The notes beneath the pieces are model-generated. The model saw only the letters and a list, made by a program, of their open reading frames with translations. It had not been told where the DNA came from and did not search any database. The position numbers and the translations under genes were made by a program. This document shows positions 1 to 11,960 of a DNA stretch of 64,000 bases, one piece after another. Every line of letters starts with the position of its first letter. The first letter of the stretch is position 1. This stretch comes from Cornus controversa (Eukaryota; Streptophyta; Magnoliopsida; Cornales; Cornaceae). The DNA lies in the NCBI GenBank assembly GCA_026545225.1, contig CM048845.1, positions 50,444,033 through 50,508,032 on the forward strand, read 5' to 3'.

Positions 1-1070
1 ATATCTCTCAACATTAATACAATATTAATATTCTAATATATATTAATGTTGAAGTATTATTGACAAAAAAAATAAAGGAGTGATATAGTTTATATTACTT
101 TAACTAATCTGTTATATTATATATCTCGAGACACTAAATTTATACGTAATTCAAAAGTTATATATACAGATGTACTTTTACGTGCATACCCTTATACACA
201 GTTTTTACTTAACTATACACTATAAATTACAGACCTGGAACATACCCAAAAGATATTGATTGTTGATCACCAAATTCAGCACTATCATATGTGTGATTCA
301 ATTGTCCATCTTCTGCTAACAACTCTGGCAATTCCAAAAATAATGGATCGTTCGCATCCATACTAGTAAAAGAATTGACTTTTCTAGATTTAAAAATTAT
401 CTAGCTCAACTGGATTTACCAACTGTCCTTGGTTACCTAAAAAAGATGTTCAGATTAAATAGTTTCAATTTATCAATTAATCTAATTGAGTTTTTTGACA
501 CTTAATTAATCAAAATTTGACAAAATAAATGAAAGTGGTCTAACTTATATTACTTACATATATTTATCGTTTTAGTAATTTTATTTATCAATTTATCCCA
601 AATTGAAGATTTGTCCTCATTTGTTCTAATTAAAAAAATGTAAAATTTTTTGCAAACAACAAGGAGGTGAATAGGCGAGCAACTTAAGTTAAATTTATAT
701 TATTTATTATTTTTTGTTGCATAACAATATCTAGTTGGTTCACCAATCACATGCATGCATTTAGCATAAATGATGATTTATTTATAAATTGCAAGTTCAT
801 ATCTTTATTTAAAAAGGTTTAATTATTATTATTATACTATATATTATTTAGAATAAAATAAATGAGCATTTATACTATATATAACATGTTAGAAGATAAT
901 ATATATATATATAATACGTGTGAAAGAAAATATTGTAAAAATGTGATAGAGTAACCTTCTCATGCTTTGGAAACTAATATTGTTAAAGTATCATTAACAA
1001 CAACAACAAAAAAGTTTGTACTAGTTATATTAGCCATTAAATATAATTTTAGGTCAAAATAAAACACACT
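1..1070. other. AT-rich intergenic DNA, no gene seen
   Basis: This stretch is strongly AT-rich with short homopolymer and TA runs, such as the TA run near 900-912. I see no open frame of useful length, no splice-consistent exon and no recognisable transposon domain. Confidence 0.6.
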
Positions 1071-1074
1071 AGTC

Positions 1075-1140
1075 ATTGATGTCTTGATGGTTAGAGTGCT
1101 GCCATACTTCCCTGCTTGGCAGACGTTCAACTCTTTTTAG
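1075..1140 (+). repeat. possible tRNA-derived SINE head (fragment)
   Basis: A TGGTTAGAGTG string resembling a tRNA D-arm/A-box (about 1088) is followed roughly 35 bases later by GTTCAACTC, a weak B-box match. The spacing is that of a tRNA-derived pol III promoter. No poly-A tail or target duplication was found, so this is a tentative relic call. Confidence 0.3.
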
Positions 1141-1164
1141 CTACATCTATTTTTACTATTATTC

Positions 1165-1395
1165 ATCGGGTTAATGTTCGGGTTGCTCGGGTTTTCTAAT
1201 TTGGTCTGGGCTCGGGTTGGACTTCGGGCTGACTGACACATTAACCCGGGCCCAAACCGAATTCAATTTGGGTTCTTACATCCCAGCCCAGGCCCGGCCC
1301 GACATTCAGTATATAGGACCCCAGCTCAAAAAATTTTGGGCTAGGTTCGGGTTGGGCCGGGTTGAACCCACCTGAGTTGCAGCCCTAATCCCAAC
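1165..1395. repeat. GGGTT/GGGCC-rich MITE-like remnant
   Basis: Many interspersed copies of CGGGTT, GGGCC and their complements (AACCCGG, GCCCGGCCC) occur in a 230-bp block. The right end reads GCAGCCCTA. Dense subterminal GGGCY/RGCCC repeats are typical of a common group of plant hAT-like non-autonomous elements. The left terminal repeat is not recognisable, so the copy is probably truncated. Confidence 0.4.
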
Positions 1396-1466
1396 CACAC
1401 ACCTGGTGGCGCCACCACAACCATAGTCACTACCACCACCATCAATTTCTCTGTATACATACAGAA

Positions 1467-1512
<46 letters not shown>

Positions 1513-1735
1513 GTATCCACCATCCAAACTAGCGGTGCCACCACCACCCCAACTATCCCAACCCCACACTTGCCAGCGCCACAATAACCACAGTCACCAC
1601 CACCCCAACTATCCCAACCCCACACTTGCCAGCGCCACAACAACCACAGTCACCACCACCACCATCAATTTCTTTGTATACACACACATATATGTGTATC
1701 AGATTTGGGTTTGTCTCATCAGCGGGATAGTCAGG
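1395..1735. repeat. C-rich (CCA/CAC) low-complexity arm with AC/AT microsatellite
   Basis: The block holds repeated CCACCACC and CACCACAACCA strings. At 1470-1513 an (AC)n run passes into an (AT)n run. A unit of about 60 bp (CCCCAACTATCCCAACCCCACACTTGCC-like, from 1550) is present at least twice in tandem. The open frames across it are low-complexity and not credible genes. Confidence 0.7.
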
Positions 1736-1865
1736 CTCTACCAGAGTTCGTAGCCCAAGGCGGAGGGACCGAAATCTTCAAGGTTCCAATTCATGCCGCA
1801 TTGCATCCCGGCCGGTCGTTGAGTCTTGAATTGAGGCCTCACTCACTTAGGGAAACGCAAATTGG
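1735..1865 (+). other. unidentified higher-GC segment, possible captured exon piece
   Basis: About 125 bp has balanced base composition, unlike both neighbours. It reads open on the plus strand (frame of 1705-2304) and encodes a non-repetitive peptide with parts such as [15 protein letters not shown] and [15 protein letters not shown] do not recognise the family. It lies between a C-rich and a G-rich low-complexity arm. It may be an exon fragment carried by a repeat, but no terminal repeats were found. Confidence 0.35.
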
Positions 1866-2310
1866 GTGTTTTCTGGTGGCTGTGGTTGGGATTGTGGTGG
1901 TGGTGACTGTGATTGTGGATTGTGGTGGTGGATTTGGTCACTGTAGTTGGGATGGTGGTGGTGGTGACTGTGGTTGGGATTGTGGTTGTGAATTTGGTGA
2001 CTGTGATTTAGGGATGGTGGCTGTGGTTAGTGGCGATGGTTGTCGTTGGTGGCAGTGGTTGGAGGAGGAGGTGGTGACTGTGGTTGTGAATTGTGCTGGT
2101 GGATTTGGTGACTGTGTGTGGGATTGTGGTAGTGGTGACTATGGTTGGGATTGTGGTTGTGGATTTGGTGACTGTGGTTGTGAATTTGGTGACTGTGATT
2201 TAGGGATGGTGGTTGTGGTTAGTAACGATGGTTGTCGTTGGTGGCATTGGTTGGAGGAGGAGATGGTGGTTGTCGTTGGTGACAATAGTTGGAGGAGGAG
2301 ATGAGAGAGA
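1866..2310. repeat. G-rich minisatellite (GGTGACTGTGGTTG-type)
   Basis: Imperfect tandem copies of GGTGACTGTG, GGATTGTGGTGG and TGGTTGTCGTTGGTGGCA are present. A higher-order unit of roughly 180 bp occurs twice (about 1965-2070 and 2150-2260). The strand is G/T-rich and complementary in character to the C-rich arm at 1395-1735. The translated frame is a glycine/tryptophan/cysteine low-complexity string and is not called as a gene. Confidence 0.7.
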
Positions 2311-2401
2311 AAGAACAATACGTGGTAGTCATGAGGGTAGTTTTGTCATTTCTCGATTTTGATATTTTTGTATTAAAATTCATTTAAATAATCAGGGACA
2401 G

Positions 2402-2820
2402 TGTAGGGGCTAAATTATCACCCAGTCCATTGGGCTGAACTGGTACAGAGAACGGATCAGGCCCACGTCGGCTTGAGCCCATATATCAGCAGAAAGCCCA
2501 AACGGGCTGGGTCGTTAATTATCAAGGGCCTAGTTGCCCTTCCCAAGGCTGAAAAGCCCAAATCAAAAGCAGACTTATAACTCAAAAAGGAATTCAAATT
2601 CCTTAAGAGAAAAGTTAGCTATTAACAAGGAAATTCAAGTCTTAAAAGGATTTGAATTCCCACTTGTATAAATATCCATGAAATTATCAATAAAAAGGAT
2701 CCTCGAATCCACCTCTAGCAATATCTCTTCTTTCTTTCTGAAAGTATTCTATTCATTATTCTTGGGTGTGTGCATTGAGTTGTTTGGCAATTATCAATTG
2801 AACAATTTTCTGTACCTACA
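2402..2820 (+). repeat. 5' LTR of the Tat-type element
   Basis: The 419-bp repeat is bounded by inverted TGTAGG/CCTACA ends and matches 16579-16986 along its length. A TATA-like string (TTGTATAAATATCC, about 2665) lies before the likely transcription start. The PBS-like site begins at 2822. Confidence 0.9.
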
Positions 2821-3059
2821 CTTTGGCACCGTCTATGGGAATGATTAGTCATTTTTCCAAACAAAATAAGCTAATAACCATGGTGGATACGAGGAGAAAT
2901 ACCTATGATGCGGTAGAGTTGGCTTGACCCCCTAGAAATCAAAGGAGGGCTCCACCCATACCACCCGTACAGCCAGAATCTTAGGATCCGCTGACATGCC
3001 CTAGCGTTTAGTAGTTAACCCAACAGAACAATGCTCTATGCTAATAGATCATAGATCTG

Positions 3060-4260
3060 CAGGATAGGGTGGAACTCTCCGAAAGTGCAAGTAACCCCCG
3101 GCGACGACAGAACGAAGGGGCTGGCTCCAGCAATCACTCGCTGAGCGCCTCACATCACAACTGGTCTGATAGCAAACAACATCACCCCGATCAGTCCAGT
3201 GAGGGTCAAGTCGATCCCCTACAGCCCCTCCCAAAATGGAGAATCCAGATGTAACGGGAGATCAATGCGCTAAAGGGTGATAGATTATGCTATCCAGCCA
3301 ACAGATCGCTCACCACCACCCGGTTGACTGAATCCCCTTTCACCGAAGATATAGTTAGAACCAAAAGACCAAAGAAGTTCACCTTACCGACGTTTGCTAC
3401 CTTTGATGGGAAAATGGACCCGGTTGAGCATATGTGCCAGTACCAACAGAAGATGACGCTGGACATCGAAAATAATGCACTTATGTGCAAGATCTTCTTT
3501 GGTTCAAGCAGCAGCCACCCCGTTCGATACCAAACTTTGATAGACTATGTGATCTGTTCGTAGCCCAGTATACAAAAAATCAGGAACGCAAAAGGATGAT
3601 CTCCTCGCTGTTCACTATGAGGCAATCCAGAGGGAAGACACTAAAATCTTTTCTCACCCATTTTAATCTAGAGATGTCCATGATAGATCAATGCGATCAG
3701 ACTGCCGTAGTCAAAGCATTTAAAATAACAGTTTTGCCTGAAGAAGGTTTTTATTGATCCCTAGTAAAGAACGCCCCGAAAGATATGGGTGAATTGAACT
3801 TCCGAGCCCAAAAGTACCTAAGGATTGATGAGAATGAGACAACTAGAACACAACGATCAACTTTGATCACTGTAGCGCAGCAAACAAAATGCCAAGTGGC
3901 CAAGGCTAGGCCACATCACATGCCTTCCTCGTCTGCCCCTAAGGTCGTGAAAAGGCAGAAGGTTAAAGAAAAGATCACCCTTCTAAAAGTAACTCTGGCC
4001 AGTCTTTACTATGAAATTAAGGGCAAAGGAATCTTTCACCCCCCCCCTCGGGCTATTAGGCAGCCGATAGAGCAGAGGGACAAGAATAAACATTGTTCCC
4101 TCCATAGTAACTTCGGCTATACCACCAATAAGTGCAGGAGCCTAAGACAACAAGTGGAAGCCTTGATCGTAAAAGGGCTTGATGGAGTACATCGTTCGGG
4201 AAGAATAAGCAAGAACTTTTGGTCAACCACAACAAAAAATAAACAAACAGTCTAACACCA
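3060..4260 (+). pseudogene. Tat-type gag region (fossil)
   Basis: The translation around 3324-3760 shows the plant Gypsy gag signature: PFTEDIVRTKRPKKFTLP, then a DP-VEHM segment and a helical retrotransposon-gag core. It ends in a basic region with a cysteine/histidine stretch near 4090-4150. This part would have formed the particle shell. The region is broken and cannot make a normal Gag. Confidence 0.75.
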
Positions 4261-4399
4261 TTCCGGTCCGGATTATCAATGCTATTCATGGCCGACTAGC
4301 CTCAGACCAAGAAAGCGAGTCTGAAAGGCGGTCGAATCTTAGAAGTGCCTAGAAGATCCAGAGAATCGGAGAAGTCCGCTCAGTACACAATCGCTCAGT

Positions 4400-4830
4400 C
4401 AATACGACGATCGTCTTTATGGACAGTGACCTGAATACGGTCCCAACTCCCCACAAAGATCCTTTTGTGATTAGCCTCATTGTTTCCAACTGCGAGGTAA
4501 AGAGGGTATTGGTTAACGCAGGGGATATCGCCAATGTTCTGAATTTATCTGCCTTCCAACAGATAGGCTTAGAACCAGAACGCATCAGGCCTACCGTCGA
4601 GCCACTCATAGGCTTCGACGGTAAACAAGTGACTCCAGTAGGGGTTGCAGAGCTCCCAGTTACTACAACATCATGAACACTGACTAAGGCCTTCATCATT
4701 ATCGATTTTAGCTCTTTATATAACATGATAATGGGAAGAGGCTGGATACACATGATGCAAGGAATCCCTTTAATGTTTAACCAACTTATGAGGTGCGTTG
4801 CGCCAAATGGGAAAGGCATAGTCGATATCA
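4400..4830 (+). pseudogene. Tat-type protease region (fossil)
   Basis: The plus-strand peptides include DPFVISLIVSNCEVKRVLVN followed by a small-residue run and, further on, IIDFSSLYNMIMGRGW. This is the layout of the retropepsin-like domain of plant Gypsy polyproteins. The canonical active-site triplet is not intact. The region is decayed. Confidence 0.65.
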
Positions 4831-5129
4831 TAGGAGATCAGGTTACTGCCAAAAGTGTTATGCCCTTACAATGAAGGAAAAAGCAATACAAGAAGGACCA
4901 ACCAAATATCAGTTACAGTTCTCTCTGCCGAAGGGCATTCCTCAGGAACTACTAAAGGAAAGCCCAACCGAGGAACCGCTTAAGGAGGTGGAAGTCATTC
5001 TTGGCAAAGATCCCACAAACTTAGGGACCTCTTTATGCCAAACAGATAGAATGCAGTTGATGTAGCTGCTAAGAAAGAATGTTGACATTTTTGCTAGGGA
5101 CCACATGGACATGCCTGACATAGTCCCCT

Positions 5130-6320
5130 CAATGTTGTGCCATGTACTCAACGTCAATCCCAGCTTCCCACCTATCAAACAAAAGCAGAGGCGATTTATC
5201 CTAGAAAAGAATTAGATCATCGTTTCAGAAGTAGATCGGCTCTTACAAGCAGGGTTCATCAGAGAAGTTTGATTCCTGGACTGGCTCTCGAACATAGTGG
5301 TGGTTTAGAAAAAGAACAGCAAATAGAGGGTCTGCATAGATTTTACCAATCTAAATAAAGTCTACCCCAAGGATAGTTTCTCTTTGCCAAAAATTGATCA
5401 GATGGTCAATGCCACAACTGGGTACGAGCGTCTGACATTCCTTGATGCGTACTCAGGATACAATCAGATTCTGATGAATCTGGTAGATCAGGAAAAAACT
5501 TCCTTTATTACCAAAAAAATAACCTACTTTTACAAGGTGATGTCGTTTGGACTCAAGAATGTAGGAGCAACTTACCAACGGCTGATCAACAAAGTCTTCA
5601 AAAATCTAATGGGCTGAACGGTTGAGGCATATATAGATGACATGATGGTGAAAAGCCCCAAGAGGGAAGACCACGTGTAGTATCTACAGGAAGTATTTGA
5701 TACCCCAAGAAGCCATAATATGAAACTGAACCCCTCAAAGTGTACCTTTGGTATTTTCTCAGGACAGTTCCTAGGGCACATTGTAAACCGAACAGGGATA
5801 AAGGCGAGCCTCGTTCAGGTGAAGGCCCTTCTCTAGAAAGCTGAAGACTCATAGGGACGTTCAGATCTTAATAGGACGCATTGCCACTCAGAGTAGGTTC
5901 ATCTCTCAGCTATCGGACAAATGTAAACCCTTCTTCGAGGCCATTCGGTCGAAAGGAAGAGAAATATGGGGGGCTGAACATAGTGAAGCCTTGTCAAGGC
6001 TAAAACAGTATCTGATCGAGCTACCAACCCTCTCGGTACCTGATGCTGGAGAATCTCTATACTTATATCTCGCGGTCTCCTGAACGGCCACCAGCGCCAT
6101 ATTGATCAAAGAACCCAACAAAAAGTAGTACCTGGTGTTCTACTCAAGTAAGACCAAGACTGAGACAGAATAAAGGTACTCAAAGATGAAAAAGGTTGTA
6201 CTAGCCCTAGTCCAGGCAAAAAGGAAGTTTAGGCATTACTTCGAGGCTCACCCGATCATTGTCTCAACAAAACTCCTGATCAGAGCAATCCTTCATAAAC
6301 CTAGTTAGTCGGGAAAAGTA
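5130..6320 (+). pseudogene. Tat-type reverse transcriptase region (fossil)
   Basis: Recognisable Gypsy RT blocks are FLDAYSGYNQILMN (near 5435), TSFITKKITYFYKVMSFGLKN (near 5500), and AYIDDMMVKSPKREDHV with the YIDD catalytic box near 5627. A connection/RNase H-like part follows. The region carries several breaks. Confidence 0.8.
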
Positions 6321-6325
6321 GCCAA

Positions 6326-6840
6326 ATGGGCAATAGAGCTGGGTGCCTACGAAATAACCTACGAACCTTAAACCGCCATAAAGGACAAGCAGTTATAGAC
6401 TTCTTGCTAGAATACAAACCTGAAAGTGACGAGGATACAGTACAGAACTTCAATCCCATCCTGAATGGAGACTATTCGTCAACGGGTCGTCAACGTAAAC
6501 AGGTTCAGGTGTCGGTGTGGAGATCCAGACCCCAGACGGAACAGCCCTGCAACAGGCAATCCACCTGGAGTTCCTCGCATCGAATAATGAAACTGAATAT
6601 AAAGCTCTCTTAGCAGGACTGAGATTGGTGCAAACACTTCAGGTAAAAAACTTACAAGTTTTTAATGATTCCCAGCTAATCATAAAATAGGTCAGTGGAG
6701 ACTACCAGCCAAGAGATGATCGGATGAAAGCCTATAAAGACCTGGTACAACAGTTGGTTAAGGGGTTTGATCAAATTAGAATCTCTCAGATCTCAAGAGA
6801 TCTGAACCTGAATGCCGACAAGCTTGCATATTCATCCCCG
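6326..6840 (+). pseudogene. Tat-type RNase H region (fossil)
   Basis: Peptides on the plus strand continue the Gypsy polyprotein: an AVIDFLLEY block followed by a segment around 6440-6720 with the NETEY- and FNDSQLI-like blocks expected of the RNase H domain. It lies directly between the RT and integrase parts. It is broken. Confidence 0.6.
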
Positions 6841-8022
6841 GTGGCTTATCCAAATCTGATCAAAATAGCCTCGATCGAGTCCTTGCAAAAACCCAGCATA
6901 CATCCCCAACCAGAGGTGCTGGTCGTACAGAACCAACCTAGTTGGATGGATCTCATCAAATCTTATCTCATCGATGAAGTGCTACCAGACTCCCAAGAAG
7001 AAGCACGAAGATTCAGAATGAACTCTGCCAGATACTCCATAATCGGCGAACACCTCTATAGAAGGTCATTCTTTGGGTCGTACTTGAGATGCGTGGCCCT
7101 TACGAAAGTAAGAGAGATACTCTCCAGAATCCATGAAGGGGAATGTGGAAATCACTTAGGGGGACATTCATTGGCCCATAAAGTTCTCACACAGGGATAT
7201 TTCTGGCCATACATGGCAAGAGAAGCCGAAGAATATGCCAGAAAGTGTGATAAGTGCCAACAGCATGCCAGTATACCACATCAGCCCTTGGAAGACCTGA
7301 CAACTATGGCCAGCCCCTGGCCATTCACAAAATGGGGGATGGATCAAGTAGGGCCTCTCCCAATTGATCCCAACAGCAAAAGAAACGTACTCCAAGCCAC
7401 CGACTACTTCACAAAGTGGATTGAGGTGGAGGCGTATGCAACAATTACCCATGTTCAGGTCAAGAGATTTATCTGGAACAATATCATTTGCCTATTTAGG
7501 CTACCAAAATCCATTATCATGGATAATGCCACAAACTTCGACAACCAGCCGCTAGATAAGTTCTTCAAAAAGTATGGGATTAATAAAAAGTTCTCTGCTA
7601 GATCCTACCCACAAGGCAATGGCCAGGCAGAAATAACTAATCAGATCATCTTTGAGTGTGTCAGGAAGAAACTAAAGAAACGTAAGGGCAGATGGCTAAA
7701 AGAGCTACCCAAACTCCTCTGGGTGTATCAAATGACTCCGAGGCGTCCGATCGGCGAGAGTCCAATCTGCCTGGCGTACGAATCTGAAGCAATAATACCA
7801 ACTAAACTGTCAACTCCGACCATCCGAACGGAGGTACTAGAAAGGGGGCAGAATGACTGGTTGCTAGAACGAAACCTGGACCTCCAAGAAGATAGAGGGA
7901 GACAACCCAAATAAGGCTCGTCTCCTACCATAAAATGGTCAAGAACAACTATGACAAGAAGATGAAATATCAAGCGTTCAGCCATGGGGACTGGGTGCTA
8001 TGAAAAGTCACCGACAACACAA
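6724..8022 (+). pseudogene. Tat-type integrase region, left part (fossil)
   Basis: A long open stretch (6724-7914) holds the HHCC zinc-binding segment (HEGECGNHLGGHS...CDKCQQH, near 7130-7270). The integrase core follows, with WGMDQVGPLPI and TDYFTKWIEVEA (7340-7440) and an IIMDNATNFDNQ block (7515). The C-terminal part (FSHGDWVL) is reached near 7977 and stops at the junction with inserted DNA at about 8022-8040. The remaining C-terminal piece reappears at about 12465. Confidence 0.85.
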
Positions 8023-8038
8023 ATGAAAGAAATGATTG

Positions 8039-9430
8039 TGTGTGATAAGTGTCTCAATTAAAATTACCACACTTCACAATAGAACAAATTCCTTGCAAAA
8101 TAGGGATATCAAAAGGGGTGTCGAACCTCACAGATTATGGTCTAAATGAGTTGGTACGGAATTAATTCTAATTAAATTTAAAAGAAAAGAATTCTGATTT
8201 TTATATTTAAATTAACTAAAGAAGCAAATGAAGTAAAACAAAAGGAAATAGAGAGTGTAGAAAATATGAGATAAATCTAGGGTAATTGACTTCACCACTA
8301 ACTTCACAATCAATGGCCAATTGAACTAACTATGAAGAATTATACCATGCATAAGTGGTGTCAGTGGCTACAAGCTCACCTTCATCCGTCAAGAAGATAA
8401 CATATGATTAAGGCTAAGTCATGAACTATCTTCAATTGGCATGGGCCATCTACCTAGCTACTCTAATCTAGGATGCAGTATGGTCCATCTTTTCTAGGCA
8501 TACTCTATCAAAGCTTTTAATGATATATTCAGTGATTACCATTGTATAATAATCGCTCTCATAATCAAGTTCAATAATAACAACTAAATATCTAAGACAA
8601 GATAAGAAATCATTGAAACTTAAGACTTTTATAGTTTCATTCTATAATAGGAATACTCTAAATTACACAATCTATGCATGTATACAAAAATCCCCAATAA
8701 TTAAAACAATCAAACCATTGATGTTAGTTAGGGCTACATCAAAACCTTAGTGAATTAACTAGTCGCTCATGGTAGAAGAAGAAGCTTCAACGGTTGAGGA
8801 AGAAGGCATCATCTTTATGAAATACGCGCAAGACTTCATTCTCCAATGGTTCTTCACTCCAAAGCTCTGTAAATTATGTCTTCAATACTGTCCAAAAGCT
8901 CTCTTAAAATAGTCCATAATTCTTCCTTTTAAACTCCCAAGAGAATACCTCAAGTCCTAGTCCAATTAGGAATTAATTAGGTTTTCCCGCAGTTCTAAAC
9001 AGGTGGGTTTTTCTGCTGATGTTCGGCCCAACTTTTGACTCACTAGAAGTCCGATTCACGAAATTCTCGTGAAATACAAAAGTGTCCAGAATTGAATTTT
9101 ATTTAATATAAACAAAAATTAAGTTGATTTAAGGCTCAAAAATAAGACTTCTGGTCCATTTTCTAAAACGGAATTAAAATTGTATTAAGCGCAGAATTGG
9201 GCTTTAGGCCCGTAATCTCCTTAAGCAGCTGTAATTTTCTTGGACCTTTTCCTTGAGCTAATTTGAGTTAAATTATGGAGTTGAATGAATCCATTTGATG
9301 TAGACAACATCTAACCCTCTTGCATGTCATCTTTAAATGCCTAAAATCATGGTTTTAACTGAAATAATTATTAAAGCCCTGAAAATACAAAAAATACTAA
9401 AACAAATTAAAATCACAAAATAATCTATCA
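8039..9430 (-). repeat. Athila-type LTR inserted in reverse orientation
   Basis: Read on the minus strand, its last 130 bases match the end of the Athila-type LTR at 55607-56998. Shared blocks are a GTGGGATCGACA/GTTCGACACCCC-like stretch, CAAGGATTTGTTCTATTG (here with AA) and the following AGTGGTAA segment. The two copies have nearly the same length (about 1390 bp) when bounded by TGATA at one end and CACACA/CAACA at the other. No internal Athila coding sequence adjoins it, so it is probably a solo LTR. Exact ends and target duplication are not secure. Confidence 0.65.
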
Positions 9431-10660
9431 CTAAGAGAATAAAATATACAGATTAAGAGTGTAGAGGCCGTTATCAATTTTGGTCGATTTTGCATTTTTC
9501 GCATTATAATTGCCATAAATGCATTTTGAGTGGTGATTAACATGTTTTGAGTGTGGGAAACATTTTTGGGAAGTGTTTTTAAGGTTTTGAAAAGTTTTCG
9601 GGAGAATTGGAGGAGTTTGACTTTTTGGTCAAACCGGGGCCCGGGATGCGACTTAAGTGGGCCCGAGAATCCGAAAAATTCTCGAAAATATTTATTTTTG
9701 AGAATGGCTTAGATGAAATGTTTAGAGAGTAGAGGAAGTGATTTCGAGGCCGTGGGAGTTTTCAAAATCAAAAACTGAGTCTGGGAAGGTGCGTTAAGTG
9801 GCCCGGGGTATTTTGGTCTTTTCGCAACCTAGGGACCTTAAATGGTCAAATCTGCAGAGATATTTCATATCTCACGGCTGCTTCTCTCTCTATATTGCTC
9901 CCACTTCTTCTCTCTTCCTTCTCTCTAGGTTTTGGAGGTTTTCGGGTGTGATTCAAGTTCCGCCGAAGGAGGGAGATACGTAGGGGACGGCTAGGGCTTC
10001 CCTTTGAACCGAACAAAGTCGTGGTTCGGCAAGGTCGACATTGCTGGGATTTTGAGAAGTGCTTGGAAGGCCTTCATTTTTGAGGTAGTGGTGTTCTTTC
10101 TTATCTACTTGTCGATTCTAGGGTTTCGGGTGAAGTGGTGAGAGCTAAGGGTGTGTATTACATGTTTTAGAGATGTAAGAGGGGTGGGATAAGGTGTTTT
10201 TATTCTTCTCTTGAGTCTCTTGTATGAAATAGATGTGTATCTCCTAGTATGCATGATGTGAGGGACAAATGCATAAAAATGTGAGAAAATGAGAGCATAT
10301 ATGCTTATGTGCTTAATGTGGTGTACATGTGTGATTATGTGCATATGAGACATATATGTGCTATATGTTGTAAGTGAGTTAAATGCATGCTATCTTTGTA
10401 TGGAAAATGTGTGCATTGGTGAAGCATGACTAAAATGTGCTTAGGTGAAGTTTTGTGAGCATGTGTGGATGGTATGCTATGTTCTACATGTATAGGTAAA
10501 TATATGTGTGGTGTTGTGGAGATGAAATGCATGCTATGTGTTTATTCAATTAGCATGTGCATTGTGAAGCATGAATTTCAAGTGCTTGATTCATATATGT
10601 TCGAAATGCATGTATGGGGCCGTTGTGAGAATGACGGGGAGGTATGGAAGGGTAACGTTT

Positions 10661-10918
10661 TCACCTTGGAGTATGTGATGACTCGGTGAAACTCTTAAAA
10701 TGATTCAACCACCTGGGAGTATGTGATGACTCGGTGATGAATTTCAAAATTATCTAGTCACCTTGGAGTATGTGAGGACTCGGTGATAGACGAACTAATT
10801 ACCTTGGAGTATGCGATTACTCGGTGATAAATTACTTAACCACCTTGGAGTATGTGATGACTCGGTGATAAATATCAAAACTAACTAATCACCTTGGAGT
10901 ATGTGAGGGCTCGGTGGC
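10661..10918 (+). repeat. minisatellite, about 45-bp unit x6, inside the LTR
   Basis: Six copies of a core reading ACCTTGGAGTATGTGATGAC followed by TCGGTGA are separated by 15-30 bp of less conserved sequence. The array is missing from the corresponding part of the related LTR at 53203-55606, so it expanded after the two copies separated. Confidence 0.85.
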
Positions 10919-10993
10919 GGTGTTGGAATTGTGTGGAGAAAATGTCTCGGTCACATGGTTGGTCAAGAATCATGTTGGGATATCGGGTTGAGT

Positions 10994-11016
10994 CCGAGAG
11001 AGAGAGAGAGAGAGAC
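10994..11016 (+). repeat. (GA)n microsatellite
   Basis: An uninterrupted GA run of about ten units lies inside the Tekay-type LTR. Confidence 0.9.
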
Positions 11017-11697
11017 ATGTGGATGAAGTTGCTTTCATTTGATTTATGAAGCATGATATGTGTTTAATGCATTCCTATATATATATGCATTATTGTGAAT
11101 GGACATGATGTGTGTTGAATGATATGTGAAATGTTATGACATGCATTCATGTAGGTCATGTCGGGTCGGCACTTAGGTGGGTTGGGGTATCTCTATTGAG
11201 CCGCAGTGGTGCTTACCCCTTTATTCTAAATATTTTACAGATAAAGCGCCGATGACGGATGTGACATGAGTGTCCAAGTGGAATTCTAGTAGCACTTTGC
11301 TATCTTTTGAGTTTTGAGCATTTTTGTGGCTATCCATGCCGGCTTGTGGCATGTGACTTATTTTTGAGTTGTAGTTATACTTTGGACATATGTACTTTTG
11401 ATGTATATATTGGATTATAAACTTGTTGGGTGTGAAAAGACAATGGTTTAATTTATGTAGTGCCCATGGTGGCATTTAGTTCATTTGATGATGCTTTCAT
11501 AGCAAATGGATTGTGGTTGAGAAAGAGAATGATTCATTTTGGTGTATGAACTCAATTATGAATGTGATCTTGAGTGTGAGATTGATGTTGGAATCTTTCA
11601 TTTATGTTATGGATCATGTATGAGGGGTTCTAGGAAGATAGAGTGTTGATTGGGCTTCATGTGGACCATGTATAGGGTTGTTGGAAGTCCCGGGAGG

Positions 11698-11960
11698 TGC
11701 ATTTCGATCGTGCGAAATGTCTATTTCACACAATCGAAACCCCCATTTCGATTGTGCGAAGGGGTGATGATTTATGATGATTTTTAGGGTCCAGACAGGA
11801 GGAATTTCGCACAATTGAAACCTTCATTTCGATCGTGTGAAATATTGCAGGTCTGAGGTCCTGAGAGGGTGAAATCTTCACACAATCGAGATTTTTTTCG
11901 CATAATCGAGATGCTAGTTTCGCACAATCGAAATCTCATTTTCGCACAATCGAAATTACT
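11698..11960. repeat. cluster of TTTCGATTGTGCGAAA-type dyad words
   Basis: About ten copies of TTTCGCACAATCGAAA or its complement, with one- or two-base variants, occur within 260 bp in both orientations. Each word has TTTCG/CGAAA ends, so single copies and neighbouring pairs could fold as hairpins. The cluster lies about 350 bp before the LTR end. Confidence 0.8.

Noticed and set aside
1306-1643. Overlapping minus-strand open frames rich in Trp, Gly and Tyr
   Set aside because: They are translations of CCA/CAC and AC/AT repeats, with no splice or domain support.
1705-2304. 199-codon plus-strand frame as a gene
   Set aside because: Most of it is the G-rich minisatellite. Only the first 50-60 codons look complex, and no start context, intron structure or family was found.
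10105-10532. His/Ile-rich minus-strand frames in the Tekay-type LTR
   Set aside because: They are chance frames in LTR DNA without domain similarity.
10661-10918. CRISPR-like array
   Set aside because: Repeats are imperfect with variable spacing, lie in a plant LTR, and spacers are themselves diverged repeat sequence.
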